NCBI RefSeq assembly: GCF_002078505.1
Contig: NZ_LUAV01000002.1
Coordinates: 571,156 to 618,819 of the forward strand
DNA from: Ensifer aridi
GTDB taxonomy: Bacteria > Pseudomonadota > Alphaproteobacteria > Rhizobiales > Rhizobiaceae
Length of the DNA: 47,664 nt
Reading direction: 5' to 3'
Every line of letters begins with the position of its first letter. The first letter of the stretch is position 1. Positions 1 through 7,415 of the stretch are shown here, one piece after another. The position numbers and the translations under genes are program-made. The notes below the pieces were generated by a model. That model ran no database searches, had not been told where the DNA came from, and saw only the letters and a program-made list of their open reading frames with translations.

Positions 1-21
1 GTCGCTGTAGCACTTTGAATG

Positions 22-68
22 CTGCATGTTTCATCCTTAAATCGGCTACGATTTAAGGAAACATGCAG
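22..68. repeat. Near-perfect inverted repeat (intergenic palindromic element)
   Basis: The left arm at 22-44 and the right arm at 49-68 are reverse complements over 20 bases, separated by a 4-base loop; the left arm has a 3-base bulge (cat at 32-34 region). The arms begin and end with CTGCATG/CATGCAG. An RNA from either strand would form a long stable hairpin. Related palindromes with a GCATG...CATGC frame are common between genes in Rhizobiales as I recall, so a dispersed palindromic repeat is the likeliest reading; an attenuator for the small frame that follows is an alternative. Confidence 0.7.
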
Positions 69-87
69 TAGGGAGTTGAGGATAAGG

Positions 88-183
88 ATGTACGAAATGA
101 CCGAACACATGATGAGAGTGTTGATGAGCATCATTGCCGCACTTTCGCTCGGCTCGGTGATGTTCCTCATCGCTATTCTCTAG
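88..183 (+). CDS. Possible small membrane peptide (31 residues)
   Basis: A short frame starts with ATG at 88, six bases after a good GAGG Shine-Dalgarno sequence (78-81), and ends with TAG at 181-183. The peptide is a Met-rich polar head (MYEMTEHMMRVLM) followed by a hydrophobic stretch of about 17 residues with Leu, Ile, Ala and Gly, as in single-pass small membrane proteins. It lies just downstream of the palindrome at 22-68. I do not recognise a family. Function is unknown, and the case rests only on the ribosome binding site and the hydrophobic profile. Confidence 0.4.
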   Translation: MYEMTEHMMRVLMSIIAALSLGSVMFLIAIL

Positions 184-197
184 AGAGAATCAAGGAA

Positions 198-659
198 TCA
201 CAGTGCGGACACGTCGATCCATTCCGCACCGGTCAACTCGGCGATGCGCGACGGGCTAATGTGTACCGCGGCATTGGTCGCGCCGGCGGCGGGCACGACG
301 ACGTCGAAAGCCTTGAGGGATTCGTCGCAATAGACGTTGTGGGGTTTGGCAAGACCGAAGGGGCAGACGCCCCCGACCGGATGGCCCGTCTCCGCCTCGA
401 CCTCATCGAGGTCCAGCATGCGCGCCTTGGTGCCGAAACGTGCCTTGTACTTCTTGTTGTCGAGGCGCGCATCGCCGCGTGTGACGATCAGGATAACGTC
501 GTCTCCGACCCGGAGCGCAAGCGTCTTGGCGATCTGCGCCGGTTCGACGCCATGGCCTTCAGCTGCGAGCGCCACGGTCGCGGTGCTCTGTTCGAGCTCG
601 ACGACGTCGATATCCGGTGCGTGTTGAGAAAAGAACTGCTTGACAGAGGCTAGGCTCAT
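198..659 (-). CDS. YbaK/EbsC-type aminoacyl-tRNA deacylase
   Basis: A 153-residue single-domain protein of the YbaK / prolyl-tRNA-synthetase-associated family. These free-standing editing enzymes hydrolyse mischarged aminoacyl-tRNAs (Cys-tRNAPro or similar) in the cytoplasm. The conserved lysine region is visible as AQIAKTLALRV (about residues 42-52), and the family GGVCPFGL motif is at about 96-103, followed by the PHNVYCDESL segment. Length fits the family (about 155-160). The ATG at 657-659 has only a weak upstream ribosome binding site. The gene stands alone. Which tRNA it edits cannot be told from sequence. Confidence 0.85.
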   Translation of the reverse strand: MSLASVKQFFSQHAPDIDVVELEQSTATVALAAEGHGVEPAQIAKTLALRVGDDVILIVTRGDARLDNKKYKARFGTKARMLDLDEVEAETGHPVGGVCPFGLAKPHNVYCDESLKAFDVVVPAAGATNAAVHISPSRIAELTGAEWIDVSAL

Positions 660-750
660 TTCGGGCTATCTATGCTCTTGAACGAAAGAGAGGCGGCGAC
701 GAAACGCCGTTTCGGCGGTCTCTGCGAATTCGTGGAGGAAAGCGAATGTC

Positions 751-939
751 TCAGTCGTCGTTCGAGGCGTCAAGATCTTCGGGGCGTCGGCCCTCCTGCT
801 GCGGCGGCAGATAGCCGTGGCTGGCGAACCACTTTTCGAGGATCGTCGATATCGCCTGCTCGCGCGTCAACGTGCCGGAGTGATCGTCGATATAGGTTTG
901 CAATGCCGTTTCGACCTTCTCGGCATAGAGCTCGGTCAT
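751..939 (-). CDS. Small conserved hypothetical protein (62 residues)
   Basis: A short frame with an excellent ribosome binding site: GGAGGG lies just ahead of the ATG at 937-939. The product is acidic and soluble, with a predicted amphipathic helical first half (TELYAEKVETALQTYIDD, then LTREQAISTILEKWFASHGYL) and a charged, disordered tail rich in Asp, Glu and Arg. The helix pair resembles small single-domain rhizobial hypothetical proteins, but I recognise no named family and give no function. It is transcribed away from its right neighbour with about 170 bases between. Confidence 0.6.
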   Translation of the reverse strand: MTELYAEKVETALQTYIDDHSGTLTREQAISTILEKWFASHGYLPPQQEGRRPEDLDASNDD

Positions 940-1107
940 CTTTCCCTCCGCTTTGTCATTGCGCGGCGACCACGACCGGAGCGTGTCGCTCCCGCGTCCG
1001 CGCCTGATTGGTCGGACGGAGGTCGCCGTAGCGGTTGTTATCGCTGAATGATCTTGTCCTCAAACCGGTTCCGATGGTAGGCGAATCCTCACTCGGATAT
1101 CGCCATT

Positions 1108-1362
1108 TCAGGCCTGTTTGACGATGCGGATGAGCGCCAGAAGGATCACGGCGCCGATCGTCGCGTGAATGATCGCCGCCATGATACCGGTGCCGAGGGT
1201 GATGCCGATCGCCGGAAAGAGATAGCCGGCAATCAGGGCGCCGATGATGCCGACGACGATGTTGCCGATCAGGCCGAATCCGAAGCCGCTAACGATGAGG
1301 CCGGCGAGCCAGCCGGCAACGGCGCCGACGATCAGCAAAACCAGAATGCTTTCGATACCCAT
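1108..1362 (-). CDS. GlsB/YeaQ/YmgE-family small membrane protein
   Basis: An 84-residue, very hydrophobic protein beginning MGIESILVLLIVGAVAGWLAG. It has three membrane segments separated by short Gly-rich turns (GFGFGLIGNIVVGIIGALIAGYLFP; GIMAAIIHATIGAVILLALIRIV), the pattern of the transglycosylase-associated (GlsB/YeaQ/YmgE) family of inner-membrane proteins linked to stress in several bacteria. The start at 1362 is chosen because AAAGGA stands seven bases upstream; the frame is open 22 codons further but that extension looks non-coding. Biochemical role in the family is not established. Confidence 0.8.
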   Translation of the reverse strand: MGIESILVLLIVGAVAGWLAGLIVSGFGFGLIGNIVVGIIGALIAGYLFPAIGITLGTGIMAAIIHATIGAVILLALIRIVKQA

Positions 1363-1546
1363 CAATGTTCCTTTCGGTTGTACCCGGAGGAAAAAGATAG
1401 CCGATGATCTTGGATCAGTAGAGGGCAATTCGATCGCGCGGCGATTTTTCTGCGCAAACGGGATGCCGGCACGGACCGGCTATGGTTGGTCTGCTGCCGC
1501 TGCGTAACGCGGGGTGAACAAAGGCCTGTTTGCCTAAAAGCCCGGA

Positions 1547-1574
1547 CGATCCCGGGCCGCATCGACCGGGATCG
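1547..1574 (-). terminator. Hairpin downstream of rhaI, possible terminator
   Basis: The arms CGATCCCGG (1547-1555) and CCGGGATCG (1566-1574) form a perfect 9-bp stem with a 10-base loop. Read leftward, in the direction of rhaI, the stem is followed after a short GC stretch by a CTTTT run (about 1536-1540). It begins about 34 bases after the rhaI stop. The T-run is displaced from the stem, so termination is plausible but not certain. Confidence 0.45.
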
Positions 1575-1607
1575 TGAGTCGGAACACACCATTCTATAGT
1601 AGCAGAT

Positions 1608-2900
1608 TCAGACGATGCCGCCGCCACCGCCGCTGACCGCCGGGCGTTCGGAGGCCACCCTGGCGCGGTAGCCGCCCGCTCGATAGGTGGCGACCGGTGC
1701 GATTGCGCCACCGCTTTCGAGCCTTGCCATGGCGAGGATCGGCTCGACGTCAGTACGGAAGGCGGCTTTGAGCGTTTCCGAGGCCATCAGCGCGTCGTTA
1801 TCCTGCTGATAGGCCTCGAGCGCTCGCCGGTCGACGAGGAGCGCCTGGGCATAGGCGCGGCTCACCTCCATCGCGCTCGTCATCAGGCTCTCGATCGGGT
1901 CTGTCACATTGTGGCTCTGGTCGAGCATATGCGCCGGCTTGAAGCCTTCCGCGGCCCGTGTCTCGGCATCGACGAGCTCGTTGAAGACGAGGAACAGGCG
2001 GTAGGGGTCGATGGAACCCGTATCGAGGTCGTCGTCGCCATATTTCGAATCGTTGAAGTGGAAGCCGCCGAGCTTCCTGAACTGGATGAGCCGGGCGACG
2101 ATCATCTCGATATTGACGTTCGGCGCATGATGGCCGAGGTCGACGAGGCAGAAGGCCTTGGGCCCAAGCTCTTGTGCGATCAGGTAGTTGGTACCCCAGT
2201 CCTGCACGACAGTCGAATAGAAAGCCGGCTCATACATCTTGTGTTCCGTGAAGACGCGCCAGTCATCGGGAAGTGCGGCATAGACCGCCTTCATCGAGTC
2301 GAGATAACGCTCGAAGGCGCGGGTGAAGCTGCTCTGCCCCGGAAAATTGGAGCCGTCGCCGATCCAGACCGTCAACGCTTTCGAACCCAGCGCCTTGCCG
2401 ATCTCGATGCAGTCGAGATTGTGTTCCACGGCCTGCCGGCGCGTGGCAGCATCGGTATGGCTGAGCGAGCCGAACTTGTAGGAGTGGGCCTGGCCGGGCG
2501 CGTCCGAGAAGGTGTTGGAGTTCATCGCGTCGAAGCCCAAGCCGAGCGACGTTGCCTTCTCCTTCAGCGCCCTGAGATCGGCCACCTTGTCCCACGGGAT
2601 GTGCAACGAAACGGTCGGCGTCGCCCGCGTCAGTTGCTGGATGACGCCGCAGTCCTCGAGCTTGTCGAAGATGTTGCGCGGCTCGCCCGGGCCGGGGAAG
2701 CGGGCGAAGCGCGTACCGCCCGTGCCGACGCCCCAGGAGGGAACGGCGACGCCATAGGCGGCAACCTTGTTCTTGATCGCATCGATGTCGATGCCGCGGC
2801 CCGAGAGCCGCTCGCCGAGACTGTCGTAGTCACGCTTGAGCTCTGGCTCGCGGCTTGCGTTCTCGGCATTGAGAACGGACGTGCTGATCATCTCTGTCAT
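1608..2900 (-). CDS. rhaI: L-rhamnose isomerase (RhaI-type sugar isomerase)
   Basis: A 430-residue TIM-barrel isomerase of the type found with rhizobial rhamnose genes (similar to the Pseudomonas stutzeri L-rhamnose isomerase class, not E. coli RhaA). It converts L-rhamnose to L-rhamnulose in the cytosol. Visible metal-site segments are FTEHKMYEPAFYS, CLVDLGHHAPN and GGFHFNDSKYGDDD, which supply the Glu, Asp and His ligands expected in this family. The start at 2900 is preceded by GGAGGC; an in-frame extension of 17 codons upstream lacks a site and would run into rhaD. It lies 13 bases behind rhaD and is surely co-transcribed. The C-terminus ends in a Gly-rich tail (SGGGGGIV). Confidence 0.9.
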   Translation of the reverse strand: MTEMISTSVLNAENASREPELKRDYDSLGERLSGRGIDIDAIKNKVAAYGVAVPSWGVGTGGTRFARFPGPGEPRNIFDKLEDCGVIQQLTRATPTVSLHIPWDKVADLRALKEKATSLGLGFDAMNSNTFSDAPGQAHSYKFGSLSHTDAATRRQAVEHNLDCIEIGKALGSKALTVWIGDGSNFPGQSSFTRAFERYLDSMKAVYAALPDDWRVFTEHKMYEPAFYSTVVQDWGTNYLIAQELGPKAFCLVDLGHHAPNVNIEMIVARLIQFRKLGGFHFNDSKYGDDDLDTGSIDPYRLFLVFNELVDAETRAAEGFKPAHMLDQSHNVTDPIESLMTSAMEVSRAYAQALLVDRRALEAYQQDNDALMASETLKAAFRTDVEPILAMARLESGGAIAPVATYRAGGYRARVASERPAVSGGGGGIV

Positions 2901-2913
2901 GATTGCCTCCGAC

Positions 2914-5013
2914 TCAGCGGGTGAAGGACTGGGCATTGCCCGCGTCGACATTGATGATGTTGCCGGTCGATTTCGCCGACATGTCGGAAGCGAGGAAGTA
3001 AACGGCCTCTGCGATGTCCTCCGGGAAGACGCTGCGCTTCAGCATCGACCGCTCGCGGTAATGCGCCTCCAGCTCGTCGACGTCCATCTTGTAGGCGGCT
3101 GCGCGCTGTTCCTTCCATTCGCCGGTCCAGATCTTGGAACCGCGCAGCACCGCATCGGGATTGACGACATTGACGCGGATCTGCGCCGCCGCGCCTTCGA
3201 GCGCCAGGCACCGGGCAAGGTGGATCTCGGCGGCCTTGGCGGTGCAATAGGCGGACGCGCCGGGCGAGGCGGCAAGGCCGTTCTTCGAGGCGACGAAGAC
3301 GATATTGCCTCCCGCCTTCTGATTGCGGAAGATGCGGAAGGCTTCGCGCGACACCAGGAAATAGCCGGTCGCGAGGATGTCCATGTTCTTGTTCCAGAGC
3401 GCCAGCGTCGTGTCCTCGACCGCCGCCGACGAGGCGAGGCCGGCATTGGAGACGAGGATATCGAGGCCGCCGAAGGCGAGAAGCGCGTCGCCGAAGCCCG
3501 ATTCGACCGCCGCTTCGCTGGTCACGTTCATATTGACGGAGCGGACGAAGTCCTTGCCGTAACGCCCGGCAAGCTCGATTTGCGCTGCTTCCAGCGCCGT
3601 CTCATCGATGTCGGCGAGCACGACGCAGGCGCCTTCCTGCATCAGCCGGTTGGCCGTCGCCTTGCCGATGCCGCCGGCGCCGCCGGTGACGAGCGCGATC
3701 TGCCCGGCGAGGCTCTTCGGTTTCGGCATGCGCTGGAGTTTCGCTTCCTCCAGCAGCCAGTATTCGATGTCGAAGGCTTCCTGCTCGGGCAGGCCGACAT
3801 AGGTCGACACGCCCGAAGCGCCGCGCATCACGTTGATGGCGTTGACGTAGAACTCGCCGGAAATGCGCGCCGTCGCCTTGTCCTTGGCAAAGGTGATCAT
3901 GCCGACGCCCGGCACGAGATAGACGACGGCGTTCGGGTCGCGCATCGCCGGGCTGTCGACACGCTTGCAGCGCTCGTAATAGGCGGCGTAGTCGGCGCGG
4001 TAGGCGGCCACCGCCTCGGGCAGGCCGGCAAGTGTCTTTTCAATGTCCGGCTTCGCCGGGTCGAAATCGATCACCAGAGGCCGGATTTTCGTTCTGAGGA
4101 AGTGGTCGGGGCAGCTCGTGCCGAGCGCCGCCAGCGGCTCCAGATTGGTGGAGGTCACGAAGTCGAGCACCGCCTGGCTGTCGTCGAAGTGGCCGACTTT
4201 ATTCTCTTCGGCGCTGATCAGGCCGCGGATCACCGGCATCAGCTTCTTGGCGATGGCTGCGCGTTCGGCGGCGGCAAGCGTCGGTTTCGCCTGCCCGCCG
4301 AAGGCCGGGGAAGCATTTTCAGCCTCGAACCAGGCAATGGCCCGGTTGATGATCTCGATCGTCGTCTCGTAGGCTTCTTTCGCCGTGTCGCCCCAGGTGA
4401 AGAGGCCGTGGCTTTCGAGCACTACGCCGCGCGCGCTGGGGTTTTCGAGGCAGAACTTCTCGAGCCAGAGGCCGAGCTCGTAGCCCGGACGCTTCCACGG
4501 CAGCCAGCCTATCTCGTCGCCGAAGATCTTCTGCGTCAATTCCTTGCTGTTCTTGGAGGCGGCGACGGCGATGATCGCGTCCGGATGCATGTGGTCGACA
4601 TGCGCCTTCGGCACATAGGCGTGCAGCGGCGTGTCGATCGAGGCGGCGCGCGGATTGAGATTGAAGGTGCAATGCGGCAGGTAGCCGACCATCTCGTCTT
4701 CGAATTCGTCGCCGCGATAGATGCCCTTGAGCGCCCGGAGCTTGTCCATGTAGAGGGTCGCGAAGCCGTCCATCTTGATCGTGCCGACGTCGCCGCCTGA
4801 GCCCTTGACCCACAGGACCTCGACCATCTCGCCGGTAAGCGGGTCCTTTTCCATGACCTTGGCGGAGGTATTGCCGCCGCCGTAATTGGTAATACGCTTG
4901 TCCGATCCGAGAAGATTCGAGCGGTAGAGAAGCTTTTCCGGCTCGGTCATTCCTGCCGCCTTGCCCTCGTCCCAGAGATTGGTCAGGCGTGCGCCCTGTT
5001 GCTTGTCGAGCAT
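2914..5013 (-). CDS. rhaD: Bifunctional rhamnulose-1-phosphate aldolase / short-chain dehydrogenase
   Basis: A 699-residue fusion. The N-terminal part (about 1-430) is a class II aldolase/adducin domain with the metal-binding patterns HVDHMHPDAIIAVAAS and VLESHGLFTWGDTA. The C-terminal part (from about 435) is a short-chain dehydrogenase with the NAD-binding TGGAGGIG motif and the catalytic YCTAK (Y-xxx-K). It is expected to cleave L-rhamnulose-1-phosphate to dihydroxyacetone phosphate and L-lactaldehyde and oxidise the aldehyde. The start at 5013 sits 7 bases after GGGAGG; an ATG six bases upstream (5017-5019) is too close to that site. First gene of the leftward rhaD-rhaI operon, expected to be repressed by RhaR. 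Confidence 0.92.
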   Translation of the reverse strand: MLDKQQGARLTNLWDEGKAAGMTEPEKLLYRSNLLGSDKRITNYGGGNTSAKVMEKDPLTGEMVEVLWVKGSGGDVGTIKMDGFATLYMDKLRALKGIYRGDEFEDEMVGYLPHCTFNLNPRAASIDTPLHAYVPKAHVDHMHPDAIIAVAASKNSKELTQKIFGDEIGWLPWKRPGYELGLWLEKFCLENPSARGVVLESHGLFTWGDTAKEAYETTIEIINRAIAWFEAENASPAFGGQAKPTLAAAERAAIAKKLMPVIRGLISAEENKVGHFDDSQAVLDFVTSTNLEPLAALGTSCPDHFLRTKIRPLVIDFDPAKPDIEKTLAGLPEAVAAYRADYAAYYERCKRVDSPAMRDPNAVVYLVPGVGMITFAKDKATARISGEFYVNAINVMRGASGVSTYVGLPEQEAFDIEYWLLEEAKLQRMPKPKSLAGQIALVTGGAGGIGKATANRLMQEGACVVLADIDETALEAAQIELAGRYGKDFVRSVNMNVTSEAAVESGFGDALLAFGGLDILVSNAGLASSAAVEDTTLALWNKNMDILATGYFLVSREAFRIFRNQKAGGNIVFVASKNGLAASPGASAYCTAKAAEIHLARCLALEGAAAQIRVNVVNPDAVLRGSKIWTGEWKEQRAAAYKMDVDELEAHYRERSMLKRSVFPEDIAEAVYFLASDMSAKSTGNIINVDAGNAQSFTR

Positions 5014-5102
5014 CTTCATTCCTCCCGGGTCAGCTGGCCGCGGCGCACAGGACCGCGGCGATATCGTTGCACTCAGATCACACGGTGAATGCATGGATGT
5101 CA

Positions 5103-5122
5103 ATCAAAAACGATCAAAAACG
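5103..5122. promoter_or_regulatory. Candidate RhaR operator 1 (tandem 10-bp repeat)
   Basis: ATCAAAAACG occurs twice head to tail with exactly 10-bp spacing, one helical turn, in the rhaD-rhaR divergent promoter region. DeoR-family repressors commonly bind short A/T-rich direct repeats, and rhaR is the adjacent gene. Assignment to RhaR is inference. Confidence 0.55.
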
Positions 5123-5150
5123 CGCATATTGCGTCGCACAATGGAAAAAT

Positions 5151-5170
5151 ATGATTGATCATGATTGACA
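5151..5170. promoter_or_regulatory. Candidate RhaR operator 2 (tandem 10-bp repeat)
   Basis: ATGATTGATC and ATGATTGACA lie in tandem at 10-bp spacing. The TGAT core is the reverse complement of the ATCA core in the repeat pair at 5103-5122, so the two pairs face opposite ways, about 28 bp apart, in front of the divergent rhaD and rhaR. This would suit a dimer or tetramer bridging both promoters. Confidence 0.5.
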
Positions 5171-5213
5171 ATGCTCGGGACTGGTGGAAGCATGCACGAC
5201 ATTGGAGGAGCGC

Positions 5214-6035
5214 ATGCACGAGAAAGAAAGACATAGGATCATCCTGTCGGCGGTGCAGGAAAAGCCGGTCGTGACCGTGCCTGAGCTCGTGGACCTGACC
5301 GGTAGCTCGGAGGCGACGATCCGCCGCGACATCGCCGCGCTGCATGTGCAGAAGCGGCTGCGGCGGGTGCGCGGCGGCGCCGAAGCGATCAATCCGCCGC
5401 AGTTCGTCGGCCTCGCCGGCCGCCCCTTCAGCGTCAACGAAGGTCTGCATGCGCGGGAGAAGCAGGCGATCGCCCGGGAGGCGGTGGCACTTTGCCAGGA
5501 CGGCGAGCCGATCATCATCAATGGCGGCACGACGACCTTCCAGATGGTGCATTTCCTGGCGAACCGAAGGATGCAGGTCTTCACCAATTCCTTTCCGATT
5601 GCCGAGCACCTGCTCAAGCACTCGAAGAATACGGTGATGCTGTCAGGCGGCACGATCTATCGCGAGCAGAACATCATCCTCAGCCCCTTCGACAACGACG
5701 TGACGCGCAACTTCTATGCGCGGCGCATGTTCATGGGTGCGCAGGGGCTCGGGCCGCTCGGCCTCATGGAGGCCGATCCGCTTTTGATCCAGGCCGAGCA
5801 GAAGCTGATCGACCAAGCCGACGAGCTGGTGGTGCTCGTCGATTCCTCGAAATTTCACAGGCGATCGAGTCTCATTCTCTGCGGGCTCAAGCGCATCGCC
5901 ACCGTGATCACCGATTCGGGCATCGAGGACAGGCATGCCTCGATGCTCGAAAATGCCGGCGTCAATCTGATCATCGCCAATGCGAAGGCGGCGAGCGACG
6001 CCGAAACTGCTTCAACATCCGCCGGAGGCGGATGA
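5214..6035 (+). CDS. rhaR: DeoR-family repressor of rhamnose genes
   Basis: A 273-residue regulator with an N-terminal DeoR winged helix-turn-helix (residues about 4-57; VTVPELVDLTGSSEATIRRDIAAL is the recognition region) and a C-terminal DeoR sensor domain built on a sugar-isomerase fold, with the typical NGGTTTFQMVHFL, SGGTIYREQ and VDSSKF motifs. The start at 5214 follows GGAGGA; the frame is open ten codons further up but without a site. In Rhizobium leguminosarum RhaR is a negative regulator of the rhamnose genes. It is the first gene of the rightward operon and diverges from rhaD, with paired repeats between. Confidence 0.92.
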   Translation: MHEKERHRIILSAVQEKPVVTVPELVDLTGSSEATIRRDIAALHVQKRLRRVRGGAEAINPPQFVGLAGRPFSVNEGLHAREKQAIAREAVALCQDGEPIIINGGTTTFQMVHFLANRRMQVFTNSFPIAEHLLKHSKNTVMLSGGTIYREQNIILSPFDNDVTRNFYARRMFMGAQGLGPLGLMEADPLLIQAEQKLIDQADELVVLVDSSKFHRRSSLILCGLKRIATVITDSGIEDRHASMLENAGVNLIIANAKAASDAETASTSAGGG

Positions 6036-6050
6036 GGAGAGGGGGAACGG

Positions 6051-6074
6051 CCTTCCCGGTGAAGCCCGGGAAGG
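6051..6074 (+). promoter_or_regulatory. Intercistronic hairpin between rhaR and rhaS
   Basis: CCTTCCCGG (6051-6059) and CCGGGAAGG (6066-6074) form a perfect 9-bp stem with a 6-base loop, and no T-run follows. In sugar ABC operons such hairpins often protect the transcript of the binding protein gene and raise its level over the upstream regulator. Here it sits about 60 bases ahead of rhaS. Confidence 0.55.
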
Positions 6075-6136
6075 TGTCCAGAGTTGTCGGGCCGGACGCA
6101 TCCATTCCGTATGCGGGCCCAAGGGAGGAGAAAGTG

Positions 6137-7126
6137 ATGAAGATCCTGAAATCATTGATGGTCACGGCCGTCGTTGCGGTCTCGCTGATGGCCAATGCCG
6201 CTCATGCGGAGACGAAGAAGATCGCGCTCGTCGTCAAGGCGCTCGGCATCGGCTTCTTCGAGGCCGCCAACAAGGGCGCCCAGGAAGCCGCCAAGGAACT
6301 CGGCGACGTCGAGGTCATCTATACCGGCCCGACCTCGACGACGGCGGAAGGTCAGATCGAGGTGATCAACTCGCTGATCGCCCAGAGGGTGGATGCGATC
6401 GCGGTTTCGGCGAATGATACCGATGCGCTCGTCCCGGCCCTGAAGAAGGCGATGGACCGTGGCATCAAGGTCATTTCCTGGGATTCGGGTGTGGCCAAGG
6501 AAGGCCGGATGATGCACCTCAATCCGTCCTCGAACGCGCTGATCGGCAACATGATCATCAAGCTCGCCGCTGACCATCTGCCGGAAGGCGGCGACGTTGC
6601 CGTGCTCTCGGCATCGGCAACCGCCACCAACCAGAACACCTGGATCGCCGAGATGAAGAAGGTCCAGGGCAACTACAAGGGCATCAACGTCGTGACGACC
6701 GTCTATGGCGATGACCTTGCGGACAAGTCCTATCGCGAGACGCAAGGTCTCATCCAGTCCTATCCCAACCTGAAGGCGATCATCGCTCCGACCTCGGTCG
6801 GCATCGTCGCCGCGGCGCAGGCCGTCACCGACGCCGGCAAGATCGGCCAGATCAACGTCACCGGCCTCGGGCTGCCGTCCGAAATGGCCGGCCACGTGAA
6901 ATCCGGCGCTTCGAAGTCCTTCGCCATCTGGAACCCGATCGACCTCGGCTATTCGGCAACCATGATCGCCTATGACTTGATCAACGGTGCCGAAGCCAAG
7001 CCCGGCGCGGAACTGAAGATGGGCCGCATGGGCACGGTCAAACTCGACGAAAACAATGAAGGCGCCATGGCCGATCCGTTCGTCTATGATGCCAAGAACG
7101 TCGAGGAATTCGCGAAGATCTTTTGA
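6137..7126 (+). CDS. rhaS: Rhamnose ABC transporter periplasmic binding protein
   Basis: A 329-residue type-I sugar-binding protein (ribose-binding-protein fold, CUT2 family). It starts with a clear Sec signal peptide (MKILKSLMVTAVVAVSLMA) with cleavage expected after AHA at residue 24. The two-lobe pattern follows, with GIGFFEAANKGAQEAAKELG near the start and the hinge-proximal AIAVSANDTDALVPALKKA and VISWDSG segments. The start at 6137 is preceded by GGGAGGAG. It should capture rhamnose in the periplasm and deliver it to RhaPQT. It lies between a hairpin-containing gap after rhaR and a repeat-filled gap before rhaT. Confidence 0.92.
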   Translation: MKILKSLMVTAVVAVSLMANAAHAETKKIALVVKALGIGFFEAANKGAQEAAKELGDVEVIYTGPTSTTAEGQIEVINSLIAQRVDAIAVSANDTDALVPALKKAMDRGIKVISWDSGVAKEGRMMHLNPSSNALIGNMIIKLAADHLPEGGDVAVLSASATATNQNTWIAEMKKVQGNYKGINVVTTVYGDDLADKSYRETQGLIQSYPNLKAIIAPTSVGIVAAAQAVTDAGKIGQINVTGLGLPSEMAGHVKSGASKSFAIWNPIDLGYSATMIAYDLINGAEAKPGAELKMGRMGTVKLDENNEGAMADPFVYDAKNVEEFAKIF

Positions 7127-7149
7127 TCTGAGGGGATGAGGGGTGTTTC

Positions 7150-7290
7150 GCTCCTCATCCGGCCTGCCGGTCACCTTCTCCCCGCAGGCGGGGAGAAGGG
7201 AACAGCCGGCGACGCCTCGCCCCTTATTGACGCTAGCGGAAACCGCGGGCTCCGAGGGGGTCCCCTCTCCCGCGAGCGGGGAGCGGGTTA
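7150..7290. repeat. RIME-like rhizobial intergenic repeat, copy 1
   Basis: The rhaS-rhaT gap holds two large palindromes: CCTTCTCCCCGC (7174-7185) with its perfect complement at 7188-7199, and an imperfect one centred near 7273 (CTCCCGC/GCGGGGAG). The flanking CTCATCCGGCCTGCCGG and the terminal GGGTTAG match the known layout of the Rhizobium-specific intergenic mosaic element (RIME1) as I remember it. Being inside the operon, its two hairpins will be transcribed and may set the rhaS to rhaT ratio. Confidence 0.75.
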
Positions 7291-7415
7291 GTCCTGGGGT
7301 TAAACCCGAGGAGATGGGCAGCCGCGCCGTGAGAGCCTCATGAACGACCGCCGCTCGATTGAAACGACTGAAATTAGTGGACTCTCTCTTGTTGCAGGAT
7401 AAAACCACATCGCGG

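Noticed and set aside
1048..1085. CAAACCGGTTCCGATGG as a second copy of the palindrome at 22-68
   Set aside because: Only one arm-like fragment is visible, and it lacks the matching arm.
2836..4800. A 654-codon open frame on the plus strand opposite rhaD
   Set aside because: It has the skewed Arg/Asp/Ala-rich composition of a high-GC antisense shadow, no ribosome site, and rhaD on the other strand has clear motifs throughout.
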